Source: JBGMEA01 sp041447245 | GTDB lineage: Bacteria; Bacillota; Clostridia; Eubacteriales; Anaerofustaceae | Reading direction: 5' to 3' | Length of the DNA stretch: 64,000 bases | NCBI GenBank assembly: GCA_041447245.1 | Contig: JBGMEA010000008.1 | Location: forward strand, 62,001-126,000 | In this document: positions 36,614 through 45,390 of the stretch, one piece after another | How the letters are laid out: each line of letters opens with the position of its first letter | How positions within the stretch are numbered: position 1 is the first letter of the stretch | The notes under the pieces: generated by a model | What the model saw: the letters and a program-made list of their open reading frames with translations, nothing else | What the model was told of the DNA's origin: nothing | The model's database searches: none | Position numbers and translations under genes: made by a program

Positions 36614-37033
36614 TTAAGCTCCAGTAATCTGTGAAAATAGTTTCGCCAACCGCTCATCTCGAACGGCTTTTTTTAGTTCACATTCCCAGACAGTAATAAC
36701 GTTCCATCCCAATTGTTCAAGTTCACGGACATGCTCAATGTCTCGTAAATGATTGCGTTCGAGTTTAGGCTGCCAATAGTCAAGTCGAGACTTTGGCATT
36801 ATAAATTCTGAACAGCCCTCGTGGCTGTGCCAAAAGCATCCATTTACGAAAACAATAGCATGATATTTGGGAAATACTAAATCAGGTTTCCCGGGATAGC
36901 GTTTGTCGTTCTTCCGATATCGCAGTCCACAAGAAAACAGATACTTACGGACAGTTTCTTCAGGCTTAGTATCAGTACTGCGAATACAAGACATTTTATA
37001 ACTACGCTCTATTATCGTATGATTGTCTGCCAA
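36614..37033 (-). CDS. vsr: Very short patch repair (Vsr) endonuclease
   Basis: A 139-residue Vsr nuclease with RSYKMSCIRSTDTKPEE, the PGKPDLVFPKY active-site Asp segment, FVNGCFWHSHEGC zinc/active-site region and WNVITVWECEL. It nicks T:G mismatches made when 5-methylcytosine deaminates, protecting DNA modified by the adjacent methylase. The start is TTG 37033, 9 nt from AGGAG, which gives the usual M-A-D-x-H beginning. It lies 12 bp behind the Z1 gene. Confidence 0.93.
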   Translation of the reverse strand: MADNHTIIERSYKMSCIRSTDTKPEETVRKYLFSCGLRYRKNDKRYPGKPDLVFPKYHAIVFVNGCFWHSHEGCSEFIMPKSRLDYWQPKLERNHLRDIEHVRELEQLGWNVITVWECELKKAVRDERLAKLFSQITGA

Positions 37034-37045
37034 ATGAATCAACTC

Positions 37046-38920
37046 CTAAATGCAATAGTACACATCCGTACCCGGCAATTTAATATTGGGTACCCAGATC
37101 TTGCGGTCGTTCCAACCTTTGCTGCCAGTTACTTTATACATTGTTAAAACAGGGAAATTGTTAATTGATTTACCTAGTGCACGGTCATTAGGTGATAACA
37201 TAGTTCCTGTTCCTTTTCCAATATCTCTATTTCGGCGAACAATAAGCGCGCCTTGCATAACAGGATTTTCTGACAGCATCGACTGTAAAATACCAATAAA
37301 ATTCTCGGGATTCCAATCGGGACTTTCTGAAATAATTTGATCTAGAATATTTATAAAAATATTAAGGCTCACCGAATAAGTTTCTTCTGCAAACCGTGAG
37401 AGCATATTGTCAATAATGTCGATATTTTTGTTGTCAGGAAAGAGCGGAAAATAATCAACCCCGCCAGTAAACATTAAAACAACTTTATTGTCCAAAACAT
37501 TTTTACGAGTAGGACGAAGTTTTGTAGGATAATGAATATTGACGTCTTCTGGCCTTCTCCGTTCAATCTGTGAAATTATACTATTGTTAGTTGCATTAAT
37601 ATCAGAGAACAGTTTATATAGTATAGGAGGCAAAAAAACTCGCATAAGACTGAGTTCCCTGTCATAACCGAACATACGGGCGTGCTGCCACATTGTATCA
37701 GCTTGCGGATTTCTGGATACACGACAATAATAAGTAGTTTGTAATTTGGGGAAAGTAATCCCGCGCCCTAGACTGTTTCCGCCAACAATTATGTTAATTC
37801 CGCTTTCATATTTTACATTCTCTGCGAACAACTCTTTTGAGTTAAGTATCAAAAGACTAACAGCATCATTCTCCAAAATACTTTTAATTGCTGACATAAT
37901 TTCATCAAACGGTTGAATGGTAGGTTTAGTAATGATTAAATTGTCGTATACAGCTTTAAATGCAGCACTGACTTCCATTTCATCAATTGCACCAGCAATT
38001 TCATTTAAATAAGCTCCGATCTTTTCTGCAAATTTATTATGCAGCGCTGTTTCCATACTGGGGTGAATAAGAAAATTGCTAACTTTTCCTCCATTTATGA
38101 AGATATCTGCTGAGGAGACAAGGTGATTTAGCAAAGCTTGTTGCAATCCATTTTCGGCGATTTCATCATCTTTGAGTAAATCTGTTGCTTCTTCATTATC
38201 TGTTAATATAACATATGGAGGTTTATCCGGAGGAAATAATATATTTCCTCCGATATAGCCGTGTCCAGGGGCAAAATAATGAGTGAAATATGGATGCCAA
38301 CCACTTTGGTGAGCTTGAAGTAATAATGCTTGCGGTGTTCCTGTTACTTGCAGATAAATACTGCAAGCAGCATTATCTTTTATCTCTGAAAGACGTAGAT
38401 TTATTGTGCTTTGTTTCTTTTTATTCACAAGTGTATTGAGACTTGCTGCATCTGCTTCGTCATCAACAATGAACAATGCATTTCCATCACAATAATGCGA
38501 GGATGATAGATTGTTCTTCCATTTTTTAAGAATGTTACTATTCTTCTTCAGTACAATAATAGCTGGTTTACGCATTTGATTTGCACTGAAAGCATACTCA
38601 TCCGTTTCACCGCATACACAAAAATCGGATAAATCATTCCGTACTCTAAAAAGCGTTTGCTGCTGCAAAAGCGTGTTGTCAGTTGTTAACAGCAAAAAAA
38701 TAGGAAAGCCTTCATCTGCAGCAGAACTTATTACTCCAAATAAATGGCTAGTTTTACCGCTCTGAACATTGCCAAGAAGTAAACTTACAACATGTTCTTT
38801 GAATGAAAATGTGGTTATATATTCAGGTGTAATTTTATCAACTGTGGCTTTCACCGCATCAGCTAGTGCAGTATTCCCATTAGCTTTGATTCGTTTCAGA
38901 TAATTTTCAAGATAGTTCAT
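37046..38920 (-). CDS. Z1-domain ATPase of a restriction-modification cluster
   Basis: A 624-residue P-loop helicase-like protein of the Z1 family: Walker A GNVQSGKT (50-57), Walker B FIVDDEAD (about 150-157), TGTPQ (193-197) and late GGNSLGRGITFPKLQTTYYC. Z1 proteins are known from restriction-modification and conflict loci, where they accompany nucleases and methylases. It is shorter than the roughly 900-residue members I know. It lies between the PLD nuclease and Vsr genes, 4 bp after the former. It may translocate or remodel DNA to license cleavage; that is inference. Confidence 0.88.
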   Translation of the reverse strand: MNYLENYLKRIKANGNTALADAVKATVDKITPEYITTFSFKEHVVSLLLGNVQSGKTSHLFGVISSAADEGFPIFLLLTTDNTLLQQQTLFRVRNDLSDFCVCGETDEYAFSANQMRKPAIIVLKKNSNILKKWKNNLSSSHYCDGNALFIVDDEADAASLNTLVNKKKQSTINLRLSEIKDNAACSIYLQVTGTPQALLLQAHQSGWHPYFTHYFAPGHGYIGGNILFPPDKPPYVILTDNEEATDLLKDDEIAENGLQQALLNHLVSSADIFINGGKVSNFLIHPSMETALHNKFAEKIGAYLNEIAGAIDEMEVSAAFKAVYDNLIITKPTIQPFDEIMSAIKSILENDAVSLLILNSKELFAENVKYESGINIIVGGNSLGRGITFPKLQTTYYCRVSRNPQADTMWQHARMFGYDRELSLMRVFLPPILYKLFSDINATNNSIISQIERRRPEDVNIHYPTKLRPTRKNVLDNKVVLMFTGGVDYFPLFPDNKNIDIIDNMLSRFAEETYSVSLNIFINILDQIISESPDWNPENFIGILQSMLSENPVMQGALIVRRNRDIGKGTGTMLSPNDRALGKSINNFPVLTMYKVTGSKGWNDRKIWVPNIKLPGTDVYYCI

Positions 38921-38924
38921 TTTT

Positions 38925-39992
38925 TCACCTATGTACTCCGAAATCGAGATACCACAAATTATGTTTATTTGTCATAGTTAACGTAAAACTGTTTCGTCCA
39001 TATTTATTAAATGTTTCAGGAGTGACGAGCTGCCCAACTTCAAGTGCACCGCTGTTTTCTAACCGTCCTTTAATCCACTTGCCCAATATTTTTAAATCGT
39101 CTTCCGATCGTAAATTTTTGCTAAAATCGCCACTAACTTTGCACGAAAATTTCCAGCCATCATCCGTTATTACATCAAATACAGCCGATGGACTGTCTTT
39201 TTTGGGATATCCAGATTGTTGTGTGATTGATTTTGGCACTATGATTTCGGTCTCATACCAATGGCGTGGCTGAATCACCCCAGTTGCCGTAATTAAACGG
39301 CCTTTTCCAAAAAACACATTGAGATTACTTTTTAAAGGGACTTCGCCATTTTTGATAAGTGGTATCTCAAATTGAGTAGGAGTCAGTGAAGATTTTATAT
39401 TTAAGAGTTCATCCGGCATTATCATAGTAACATTTTCATGATCTTCGAGGAGTGTATTCCTTTTGTCAAAGTCTACAATTGTACAATCTGAGATATTGTC
39501 GGTCGCATCAGCGGTTAGCGTACTGATAAATTCTCGTAATTTTATCGCCGATTCTGGTTCATTCAATAAAGTTGATGCTTCATATGTACGTGTCATGTTA
39601 CCTACGATACTTCCGAGATTGTTTGAACCAATTATACCTGCGAATGGTCCATTATTATTAGAGAATAAATACATTTTACCGTGAAAACGGAATGTCGTTA
39701 CAAGCCTTACTTCTCCTCGTTTTTCATTTAAAAGAAATTTGTTGAGTGCTAATGCTGCGTTGTATTGAAGTTTAGTGAACTTATCTAAATAATGCATGCC
39801 AATTACAAGATTTAGAGTTGCAATATTATTGTTGTAAATTATTGCCTGATGCAATTCTGCAAGTGAGTCTGCAGTTACATATCCAACAGCAATATCAATC
39901 TGTGAAGACATTGGAATTAGAGAATAGAAAGTATCTATAAATGTCGGATAGGTTGTTCGTACAGGTGGTAGGTTGGAGAATAGAAAGTTCAT
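38925..39992 (-). CDS. NgoFVII/PLD-like restriction endonuclease
   Basis: A 355-residue nuclease of the phospholipase D superfamily with the H-x-K motif at His104/Lys106 (FRFHGKMYLF) followed by GSNN (122-125), as in NgoFVII-type enzymes. The C-terminal region (about 215-355) with ITDDGWKFSCKVSGDFSKNL is probably a DNA-recognition domain. AAGGAGG precedes the ATG. It is encoded 12 bp after the cytosine methylase and should be the cutting component of the cluster. PLD nucleases need no divalent metal. Confidence 0.85.
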   Translation of the reverse strand: MNFLFSNLPPVRTTYPTFIDTFYSLIPMSSQIDIAVGYVTADSLAELHQAIIYNNNIATLNLVIGMHYLDKFTKLQYNAALALNKFLLNEKRGEVRLVTTFRFHGKMYLFSNNNGPFAGIIGSNNLGSIVGNMTRTYEASTLLNEPESAIKLREFISTLTADATDNISDCTIVDFDKRNTLLEDHENVTMIMPDELLNIKSSLTPTQFEIPLIKNGEVPLKSNLNVFFGKGRLITATGVIQPRHWYETEIIVPKSITQQSGYPKKDSPSAVFDVITDDGWKFSCKVSGDFSKNLRSEDDLKILGKWIKGRLENSGALEVGQLVTPETFNKYGRNSFTLTMTNKHNLWYLDFGVHR

Positions 39993-40004
39993 TAGAAATC
40001 CTCC

Positions 40005-41111
40005 TTAATTCATTTCTGCAGTTACATATTCTAACCGTTCTTTCACTGACATTTTTTTCAATCTTTCAAGTTCTGTTTCTAAATCTACCTTTGTATATTT
40101 ACCCTCAAAAAGAGGCATCAGTTTTCTGGCAAGCATTCTCACTCCTTCAGGAGGCACTGCGTTTCCAATTTGTCGCCTTACCTCAGTAATATTTCCTTTA
40201 AACTCGAAGTTGTCTGGAAACGACTGAAGCCTTGCTCTTTCCCTATTGGTAAGTGGACGCGGTTCGGGATAGTGATAACCCCATGTACCGCCACCACCTG
40301 CGGCAATAATAGTTTTTGCAGGTTCATCAGGATTTATTCGACGATAAACATGACTAATCATGCCCTTAACATACAGCTCGTTATCAACTGGAATGTCAGT
40401 AAAGTTACCTCCTGCGGGTATCAATTCAAGCATGCGGCGTGTCTTGTCAGTACAATTTATATGTTCATTGTTATTATCAACATTTAAAGCTCCTTTTAAT
40501 GCTTGTCCTGCTGTAATAAAAGGCTTTAAACACCCTTCGCCATGTGTCGGCAAAGGATGTTTAAAATCAAACCCTGTATCAACACGAATTCCAACAATAA
40601 GTACTCGTTCTCGGAATTGCGGTACGCCGTATTCGGCAAAATTATAAAGATGTGGTTTGACGACATATCCTGGAACAATCATTTCAAAATCTTTGATAAT
40701 TGTTTCAATAGCTTTTTTTTTGTTTGCCGTTAGAAGGCCTTTAACATTTTCAGCTACAAATGCAACTGGTTTTTTTGCATCAACAAACTCTAGAAAGTGC
40801 CTGTAAAGGCCTCCTCGTTTACCATCTAAGCCGGGCTGCTTCCAAATGACAGAAAAATCCTGGCATGGAAATCCACCGAGCACAATGTCGCAATTCGGAA
40901 TCGTTTTATCCGTATAAGGATTAATTTTTGTTATATCTCCTTCAACGATTACATCGCCGAAATAATTGCGAAATGAATCGCAAGCCCATGCGGAAAAATC
41001 GTTCGCCCATATTGTTTCATAACCTTCAAGATGAAAGCCGAGGTCAAGACCCCCACAGCCGGAAAACAGAGATATAATTTTCGGTTTTTCGGTTTTGCTT
41101 TTTTGAGGCAT
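40005..41111 (-). CDS. DNA (cytosine-5) methyltransferase
   Basis: A 368-residue C5 methylase with motifs in order: I (SLFSGCGGLDLGFHLEGY), IV (GFPCQDFS, nucleophile Cys83), VI (VAENVKGLL), VIII (QFRERVLIVG), IX (LTNRERARLQSFPDNF) and X (RRQIGNAVPPEGVRMLA). It methylates the host sequence so that the adjacent nuclease does not cut. Its ATG overlaps the stop of the XRE regulator gene (TAATG). Presence of Vsr suggests the target resembles sites where deamination repair is needed; the recognition sequence cannot be inferred. Confidence 0.96.
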   Translation of the reverse strand: MPQKSKTEKPKIISLFSGCGGLDLGFHLEGYETIWANDFSAWACDSFRNYFGDVIVEGDITKINPYTDKTIPNCDIVLGGFPCQDFSVIWKQPGLDGKRGGLYRHFLEFVDAKKPVAFVAENVKGLLTANKKKAIETIIKDFEMIVPGYVVKPHLYNFAEYGVPQFRERVLIVGIRVDTGFDFKHPLPTHGEGCLKPFITAGQALKGALNVDNNNEHINCTDKTRRMLELIPAGGNFTDIPVDNELYVKGMISHVYRRINPDEPAKTIIAAGGGGTWGYHYPEPRPLTNRERARLQSFPDNFEFKGNITEVRRQIGNAVPPEGVRMLARKLMPLFEGKYTKVDLETELERLKKMSVKERLEYVTAEMN

Positions 41112-41353
41112 TATAAGTCTCCCTTCATCATAGACGAGTAAATATCAGAATGGTTCTCAAAAGTAAATAGGTGTTCTATACCGCAATCAAACAGCATGCA
41201 CAGTTTTTCAATTGTCGCATAATCAATACGCGTAGCTTTATTATTATACAGGCTCGATATTGTGTTTCGGGAAAGTCCTGTTTTTTCATGAACATCTTGT
41301 ATAGAATAACGAAATTTACCCATTAAGGTTGAAAGATTGCTTTCTAATCTCAA
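41111..41353 (-). CDS. XRE-type regulator of the restriction-modification cluster
   Basis: An 80-residue Cro/XRE helix-turn-helix protein (SIQDVHEKTGLSRNTISSLY, then IDYATIEKLCMLFDCGIEHLF). I place the start at TTG 41353, 9 nt from GGAGG; the frame stays open 39 codons further upstream but that part is hydrophobic and lacks a ribosome site. It overlaps the methylase ATG by one base. It probably acts as a controller protein that delays nuclease expression. Confidence 0.82.
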   Translation of the reverse strand: MRLESNLSTLMGKFRYSIQDVHEKTGLSRNTISSLYNNKATRIDYATIEKLCMLFDCGIEHLFTFENHSDIYSSMMKGDL

Positions 41354-41803
41354 TGATATTAACCTCCGCCCATAGTTTTTATTATTCAGTATAACATGGA
41401 TGTTGATCAATACAAATATAAAGATTATCATATTAAACTGCATAGTAACTATAGTTTTATAAGTTTTCACCTAGCTAAAGAATAATTTTATTTGCATTGA
41501 TTGATTTTTGGTTAATAAAAAAGATGATCCCAAAGAAGAGTTGATAGCAAATGATCCAACTCATTATAGAACCCTATCTTGCGTCATAAATTGAACTTAA
41601 CAATCATGGATAATTCAGACGGAGAGGAGGCTGTTTACTAAGTTTTCTTATTTAGATTCGCACAATTAAGATCGAAAACCAAGAGCAGACCAAATAATTT
41701 GTATCAGAATTACAGCTCATCGTCGTAATTACATTACAATTGACTGCACGGGAGATCAATACTACCTGATAATGAATTCCACAGATAGATTAATTAATAA
41801 TAT
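41354..41803. other. Intergenic stretch without a convincing gene
   Basis: 450 bp between the XRE regulator and the next minus-strand gene. It must hold the promoter of the R-M cluster, but I could not identify a clear -35/-10 pair. No ORF, repeat or RNA gene is apparent. Confidence 0.45.
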
Positions 41804-42844
41804 TTATTGCCTATGACTCCATAAGACTTTATCAATTTTTCGTGGTGTCCAATATGTGGTATTATTGATTTTATTCAATAACATTGCTTTTTCTCTCATT
41901 ATTTGCATTAAAGCTAATCCTTCATTTACTGTTAATGAACTAGGATCCTTAATACGGCTTAATTCTTCTGATTTTTCAAATCCATCTATGGTCAATAATG
42001 ATTTCACAATAAATTTGTCAACAGTACCGAAATATTCAGGAAATAAAACAGATAAGAGTCCAGAAGCTCCGGCAACACCTAGACCATTAATTTTTTTTGC
42101 AATCAACAAGCCTTGTTTTATATCATTCTTATTGAAAGCAAAAATATCCTTATGTATTTGAACTAATTCATCAATATCTTGTTGTCTGAATATTTTTTGT
42201 TTTTGATTAATGTAGTTACCGGTAAATTTCCATACAAAATATTTTTCATCAAGAAAATTAATAAATTTCGTTATACTCATCTGCTTAATTTTTTCTGATT
42301 CCAAATTCTCAAAGTATATTTCGATATCAAGATTTTTTTTAAACTTTATGATATCCCAATATCCTTCCTCAGCGCATAACCATTCCTCATGATTATTGCA
42401 ACACCATAGCTTGGTGAAATCACTATCGAAACGTAATTGTATATTTGATTTGTTTTTATTGTTCTTGCAACAGTTATGTTCAATTAAATCAATATGTGAT
42501 GCAATTGGCTTTATAGATCGACTATTAATAGTTGCATCAATTTCATTAAAAGAATAACTGCTTCTTTTTTGTTGGATATTACTAATTTCACAATTATTTT
42601 CCCCAATGAACTTATATTTTCCTCTAGCAACATTTTCAAAAATATTAAAATTATTTAATGCCGGATTAGATTCTTTATCTTTATTAGTCATATTATTACA
42701 GTAATCACTTGGTTTGATGCTTCCTTCTTTTATAGATGGATACTCTTTTAAAACCATTCGTATTATTTCTTGGGAAGTATAAACTTTTCCAATTTGACTG
42801 CCTTGAAAAACGTTACGCACTCTATCTAATATTGTTTCTCTCAT
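41804..42844 (-). CDS. Unknown protein with N-terminal winged-helix-like and C-terminal HhH-like regions
   Basis: A 346-residue protein. The front (YTSQEIIRMVLKEYPSIKEG, IKPSDYCNNM) resembles the small winged-helix domains (HARE/DUF7669-like) placed before nucleases in defence genes. The C-terminal part (NGLGVAGASGLLSVLFPEYF, TVDKFIVKSL) has the look of a helix-hairpin-helix found in DNA glycosylase-like folds. Several Cys residues lie in the middle. No catalytic motif is certain. GGGG precedes the ATG. It runs the same way as the R-M cluster but is 450 bp away. Confidence 0.6.
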   Translation of the reverse strand: MRETILDRVRNVFQGSQIGKVYTSQEIIRMVLKEYPSIKEGSIKPSDYCNNMTNKDKESNPALNNFNIFENVARGKYKFIGENNCEISNIQQKRSSYSFNEIDATINSRSIKPIASHIDLIEHNCCKNNKNKSNIQLRFDSDFTKLWCCNNHEEWLCAEEGYWDIIKFKKNLDIEIYFENLESEKIKQMSITKFINFLDEKYFVWKFTGNYINQKQKIFRQQDIDELVQIHKDIFAFNKNDIKQGLLIAKKINGLGVAGASGLLSVLFPEYFGTVDKFIVKSLLTIDGFEKSEELSRIKDPSSLTVNEGLALMQIMREKAMLLNKINNTTYWTPRKIDKVLWSHRQ

Positions 42845-43012
42845 TTTTTCCCCATATTTACGTTTTTGAAATTCAAATAATAAAAATTTTTATTATTTGA
42901 TTATATTTTTCAACATGCTAATTATTCTAAAATACTTATATTATTCTATGTGTTAGAAATAAATATATTTCAAGAAACATTTTATTAAATCACGATAGTC
43001 TTAATAGCTATC

Positions 43013-43135
43013 CTACTCGTTAACATCATCATCTTCATAGAATTCATCGTCTTTTAATTCAATAATTTTATTTTCACCGATCACAATTTTCTTGTTATTT
43101 TTCCATCAGTTTTAATTACCTGTAAAAATATTATT
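43013..43135 (-). pseudogene. C-terminal remnant of an unknown gene
   Basis: On the minus strand a frame ends IVIGENKIIELKDDEFYE and a short acidic tail. An upstream frame reads VIKTDGKITRK into the same point after a one-base shift. No start or N-terminal part exists before the IS at 43203. It looks like the decayed tail of a protein. The remaining DNA in 42845-43202 shows no gene. Confidence 0.4.
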
Positions 43136-43345
43136 CTTTTTCTTTAGAGCAATACCTTTTATCAATCATTTTCTAGTGTCATACATAAATGCTATTTCTT
43201 TTTGGAATGCCCCCAATACTTGGTCCAGGAACATTGTTAGTATTTTAAGTATTGTTTTTCAAATAGATATACAGTCAGAATGCTACGTACATTAAACTCT
43301 TTTGCTCTCGAATTGTCAATGAGAGGGCAAAAGAGTTTTCGTCTT

Positions 43346-44185
43346 TTATGCTGATAACGGTATGATTGTCTGCGGAGCAGGCACTCTTCCTCCAAGAGAT
43401 GAGTGTGGTCGTATCGTATTGTAATAATTCATCCAACGCTTTATCAGTACTTGTGCCTCATACATGTTTCCGAACAACTCTCCGTTTAAGAATTCATCCC
43501 GCATCCTTGCGTTGAAACTTTCAACATAGCCGTTTTCCCATGGACTTCCAGGTTCGATATATGCTGTGATAACTCCGGCATTTTGCAGCCATGTTCTGAT
43601 TCTTTTTGCCGTGAATTCACTGCCGTTGTCACTTCTTAGGTACTCCGGAGTTCCCTTGAGCAGCATCACGTTGGCAAGAACTTCTATGACATCGTTATTA
43701 CGAAAACTTCTTCTTGGTACGGATGCGAGGCATTCCCTTGTATACTCATCAATAATATTTAAAATCCGGATCTTTCTGCCATCATAAGTTTTATCCTCTA
43801 CAAAATCATAACTCCAGACATGGTTTTTATGCTCTGCCCGCAACCTGACGCAACTGCCGTCTGTAAGCCATAATCTTCGCTTCTTGATCTGTTTCTTCGG
43901 CAGCTTCAAGCCTTCCTCGCGCCAGATGCGCTCAACTCTCTTGTGGTTGATCCTCCTGCCGTTGTTGCGCATCATGTTCGTTACTCTTTTATAGCCGACC
44001 CTGCCGAAGTTTGCGGCAAGATAGATAATCTCTGCGCGGACTTCATCTTCATCGTCTCGTCTTAGCGGCTCATACCGATAAGAACTTCTATTGACACTTA
44101 GCGCCCGACATGCTCTGCGCTGAGCAAGCTGATACTCATTGATGACATATTCTACTGCTGCCCTGCGCTTAATCGGGCTTAAAAG
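43346..44185 (-). CDS. IS3-family transposase orfB (copy 2)
   Basis: The same protein as orfB of copy 1, produced by -1 frameshift at the A-AAA-AAC heptamer (44191-44185). All acidic catalytic residues are kept, so the element should be active. Confidence 0.9.
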   Translation of the reverse strand, partial: LLSPIKRRAAVEYVINEYQLAQRRACRALSVNRSSYRYEPLRRDDEDEVRAEIIYLAANFGRVGYKRVTNMMRNNGRRINHKRVERIWREEGLKLPKKQIKKRRLWLTDGSCVRLRAEHKNHVWSYDFVEDKTYDGRKIRILNIIDEYTRECLASVPRRSFRNNDVIEVLANVMLLKGTPEYLRSDNGSEFTAKRIRTWLQNAGVITAYIEPGSPWENGYVESFNARMRDEFLNGELFGNMYEAQVLIKRWMNYYNTIRPHSSLGGRVPAPQTIIPLSA

Positions 44186-44457
44186 TTTTTTGAGTTTACA
44201 TCCTTTAAGATCGCATTATCAAGGCTGAGATCGGCTACCAATTTTTTAAGCCGGATATTTTCTTTCTCCAATTCCTTCATGCGTTTCGCATCCGTTGTAT
44301 TCATTCCACCGTACTGTTTTCTCCACCGATAATAAGTCTGCTCGGAAATTTCTGCTTGTCTGCATGCTTCTGCGACGCTTTTCCCTTGTCCGCAGAATAA
44401 TTCGATCTCCCTTAATTTCACGATAATCTGTTCTGTGGTGTAGTTCTTCTTCGCCAT
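44179..44457 (-). CDS. IS3-family transposase orfA (copy 2)
   Basis: The same protein as orfA of copy 1: 92 residues, helix-turn-helix plus zipper-like end. Its stop overlaps the beginning of the orfB frame. Confidence 0.92.
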   Translation of the reverse strand: MAKKNYTTEQIIVKLREIELFCGQGKSVAEACRQAEISEQTYYRWRKQYGGMNTTDAKRMKELEKENIRLKKLVADLSLDNAILKDVNSKNF

Positions 44458-44551
44458 TTTTACTCTCCTTTGTTAGCATTTTATATTTTTTTTACTAACA
44501 ATGAAAGTGGTATGACTTTTTGGGGGTATTCCATTTTCTATTTTTAAAGCA

Positions 44552-45390
44552 TTACTTAACTTTAGAACTAAGTTGTGCATTTGCACCATTTGATTGTTTC
44601 TTTTCAGTTTGAGCTAATTTATATAATTCTTTCAGACATTTTTCGAGATATTTCAGGCTGGATTTTATTCTCTTTGTTGACTCTTTAGTCTCGATAGCAT
44701 TTTTACTTGTATCTTTAATATAATTAATGCAATTTTCTACACCTAAAATGATTGGATTGAGTAATTCTGCCTTATTAAATTTTTCTACTAAATCTAATTT
44801 ACAGAACGTAAGTAGTTTTGCACATTCGTTCAACGTATATTGTTCTGATGTTTTTCCCATAAACGAAATAAATGAAGCAGATCCGGATCCTGTCAACCCA
44901 AGCATCGCTCCACCGCCCGTAAGGATTGCTGTTCCGCCGGCCATACCTAATCCACCTGTAGCAAGTGATCCTCCACCGATAGCTGCAAGAGAAGCACTTG
45001 TTAAAGCCGCACCTGACAAACCGGCTGCAACTGTATCTCCGACTAGAAAAATTGCAATTGACGGAGCTAACACGCTAGCAACACCTGCTGTAGCAATTGT
45101 AACTCCTACCGTTGCAATTGCTCCTATTGTCGCTTTTTTTCCACTTTGCGTAAGCTTTGAAATATAGCTTTTATAGCACTTATTTATATTATCCAAATCA
45201 TTTTTTTCTACAAAGTTTTGTCTTCCAATATATATTTCTGATAAATAATTATTTTTAAATTTCAATCCTTTAAAAAGTTTTTTATCCGTTATATCAAGAA
45301 TATAGTACGCTTCAAAAAGAGAAAGTTCTAATGTCAGCAAATCGATCCATCCATTATTATTTTCAGAAGAATCATTTATGTCAGCATAGG
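44552..45390 (-). pseudogene. 5'-truncated glycine-zipper membrane protein
   Basis: The open frame runs to 45493, but the part before about 45390 is antisense to a recombinase fragment and not native. The native part begins near DINDSSENNNGWIDLLTLEL, has no Met for some distance and includes LSLFEAYYIL. The middle is a long Gly/Ala-rich hydrophobic stretch (GAIATVGVTIATAGVASVLA, later GGGSLATGGLGMAGG), a glycine-zipper pattern seen in pore-forming or membrane-inserting proteins. The C-terminal part is lysine-rich and coiled-coil-like. The start has been lost to a rearrangement; the family is unknown. Confidence 0.6.

Larger units (their letters stand above)
43203..44533 (-). mobile_element. 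IS3-family element (IS407-like), copy 2
   Basis: A 1331-bp element with coding sequence identical to copy 1, in the same orientation and with the same inverted repeats. TTTT lies directly outside both ends (43199-43202 and 44534-44537), consistent with a 4-bp target duplication, as expected for IS407-type elements. I see two base differences from copy 1 (near 43279 and 44487). Confidence 0.93.

Noticed and set aside
41354..41470. Longer N-terminus of the XRE regulator (start at 41470)
   Set aside because: The extension is hydrophobic, unlike XRE proteins, and has no ribosome site. TTG 41353 follows GGAGG.
35256..44533. Proven composite transposon carrying the R-M cluster
   Set aside because: The outer flanks of the two IS copies do not share a target duplication, and copy 2 has its own, so the pair may result from independent insertions.
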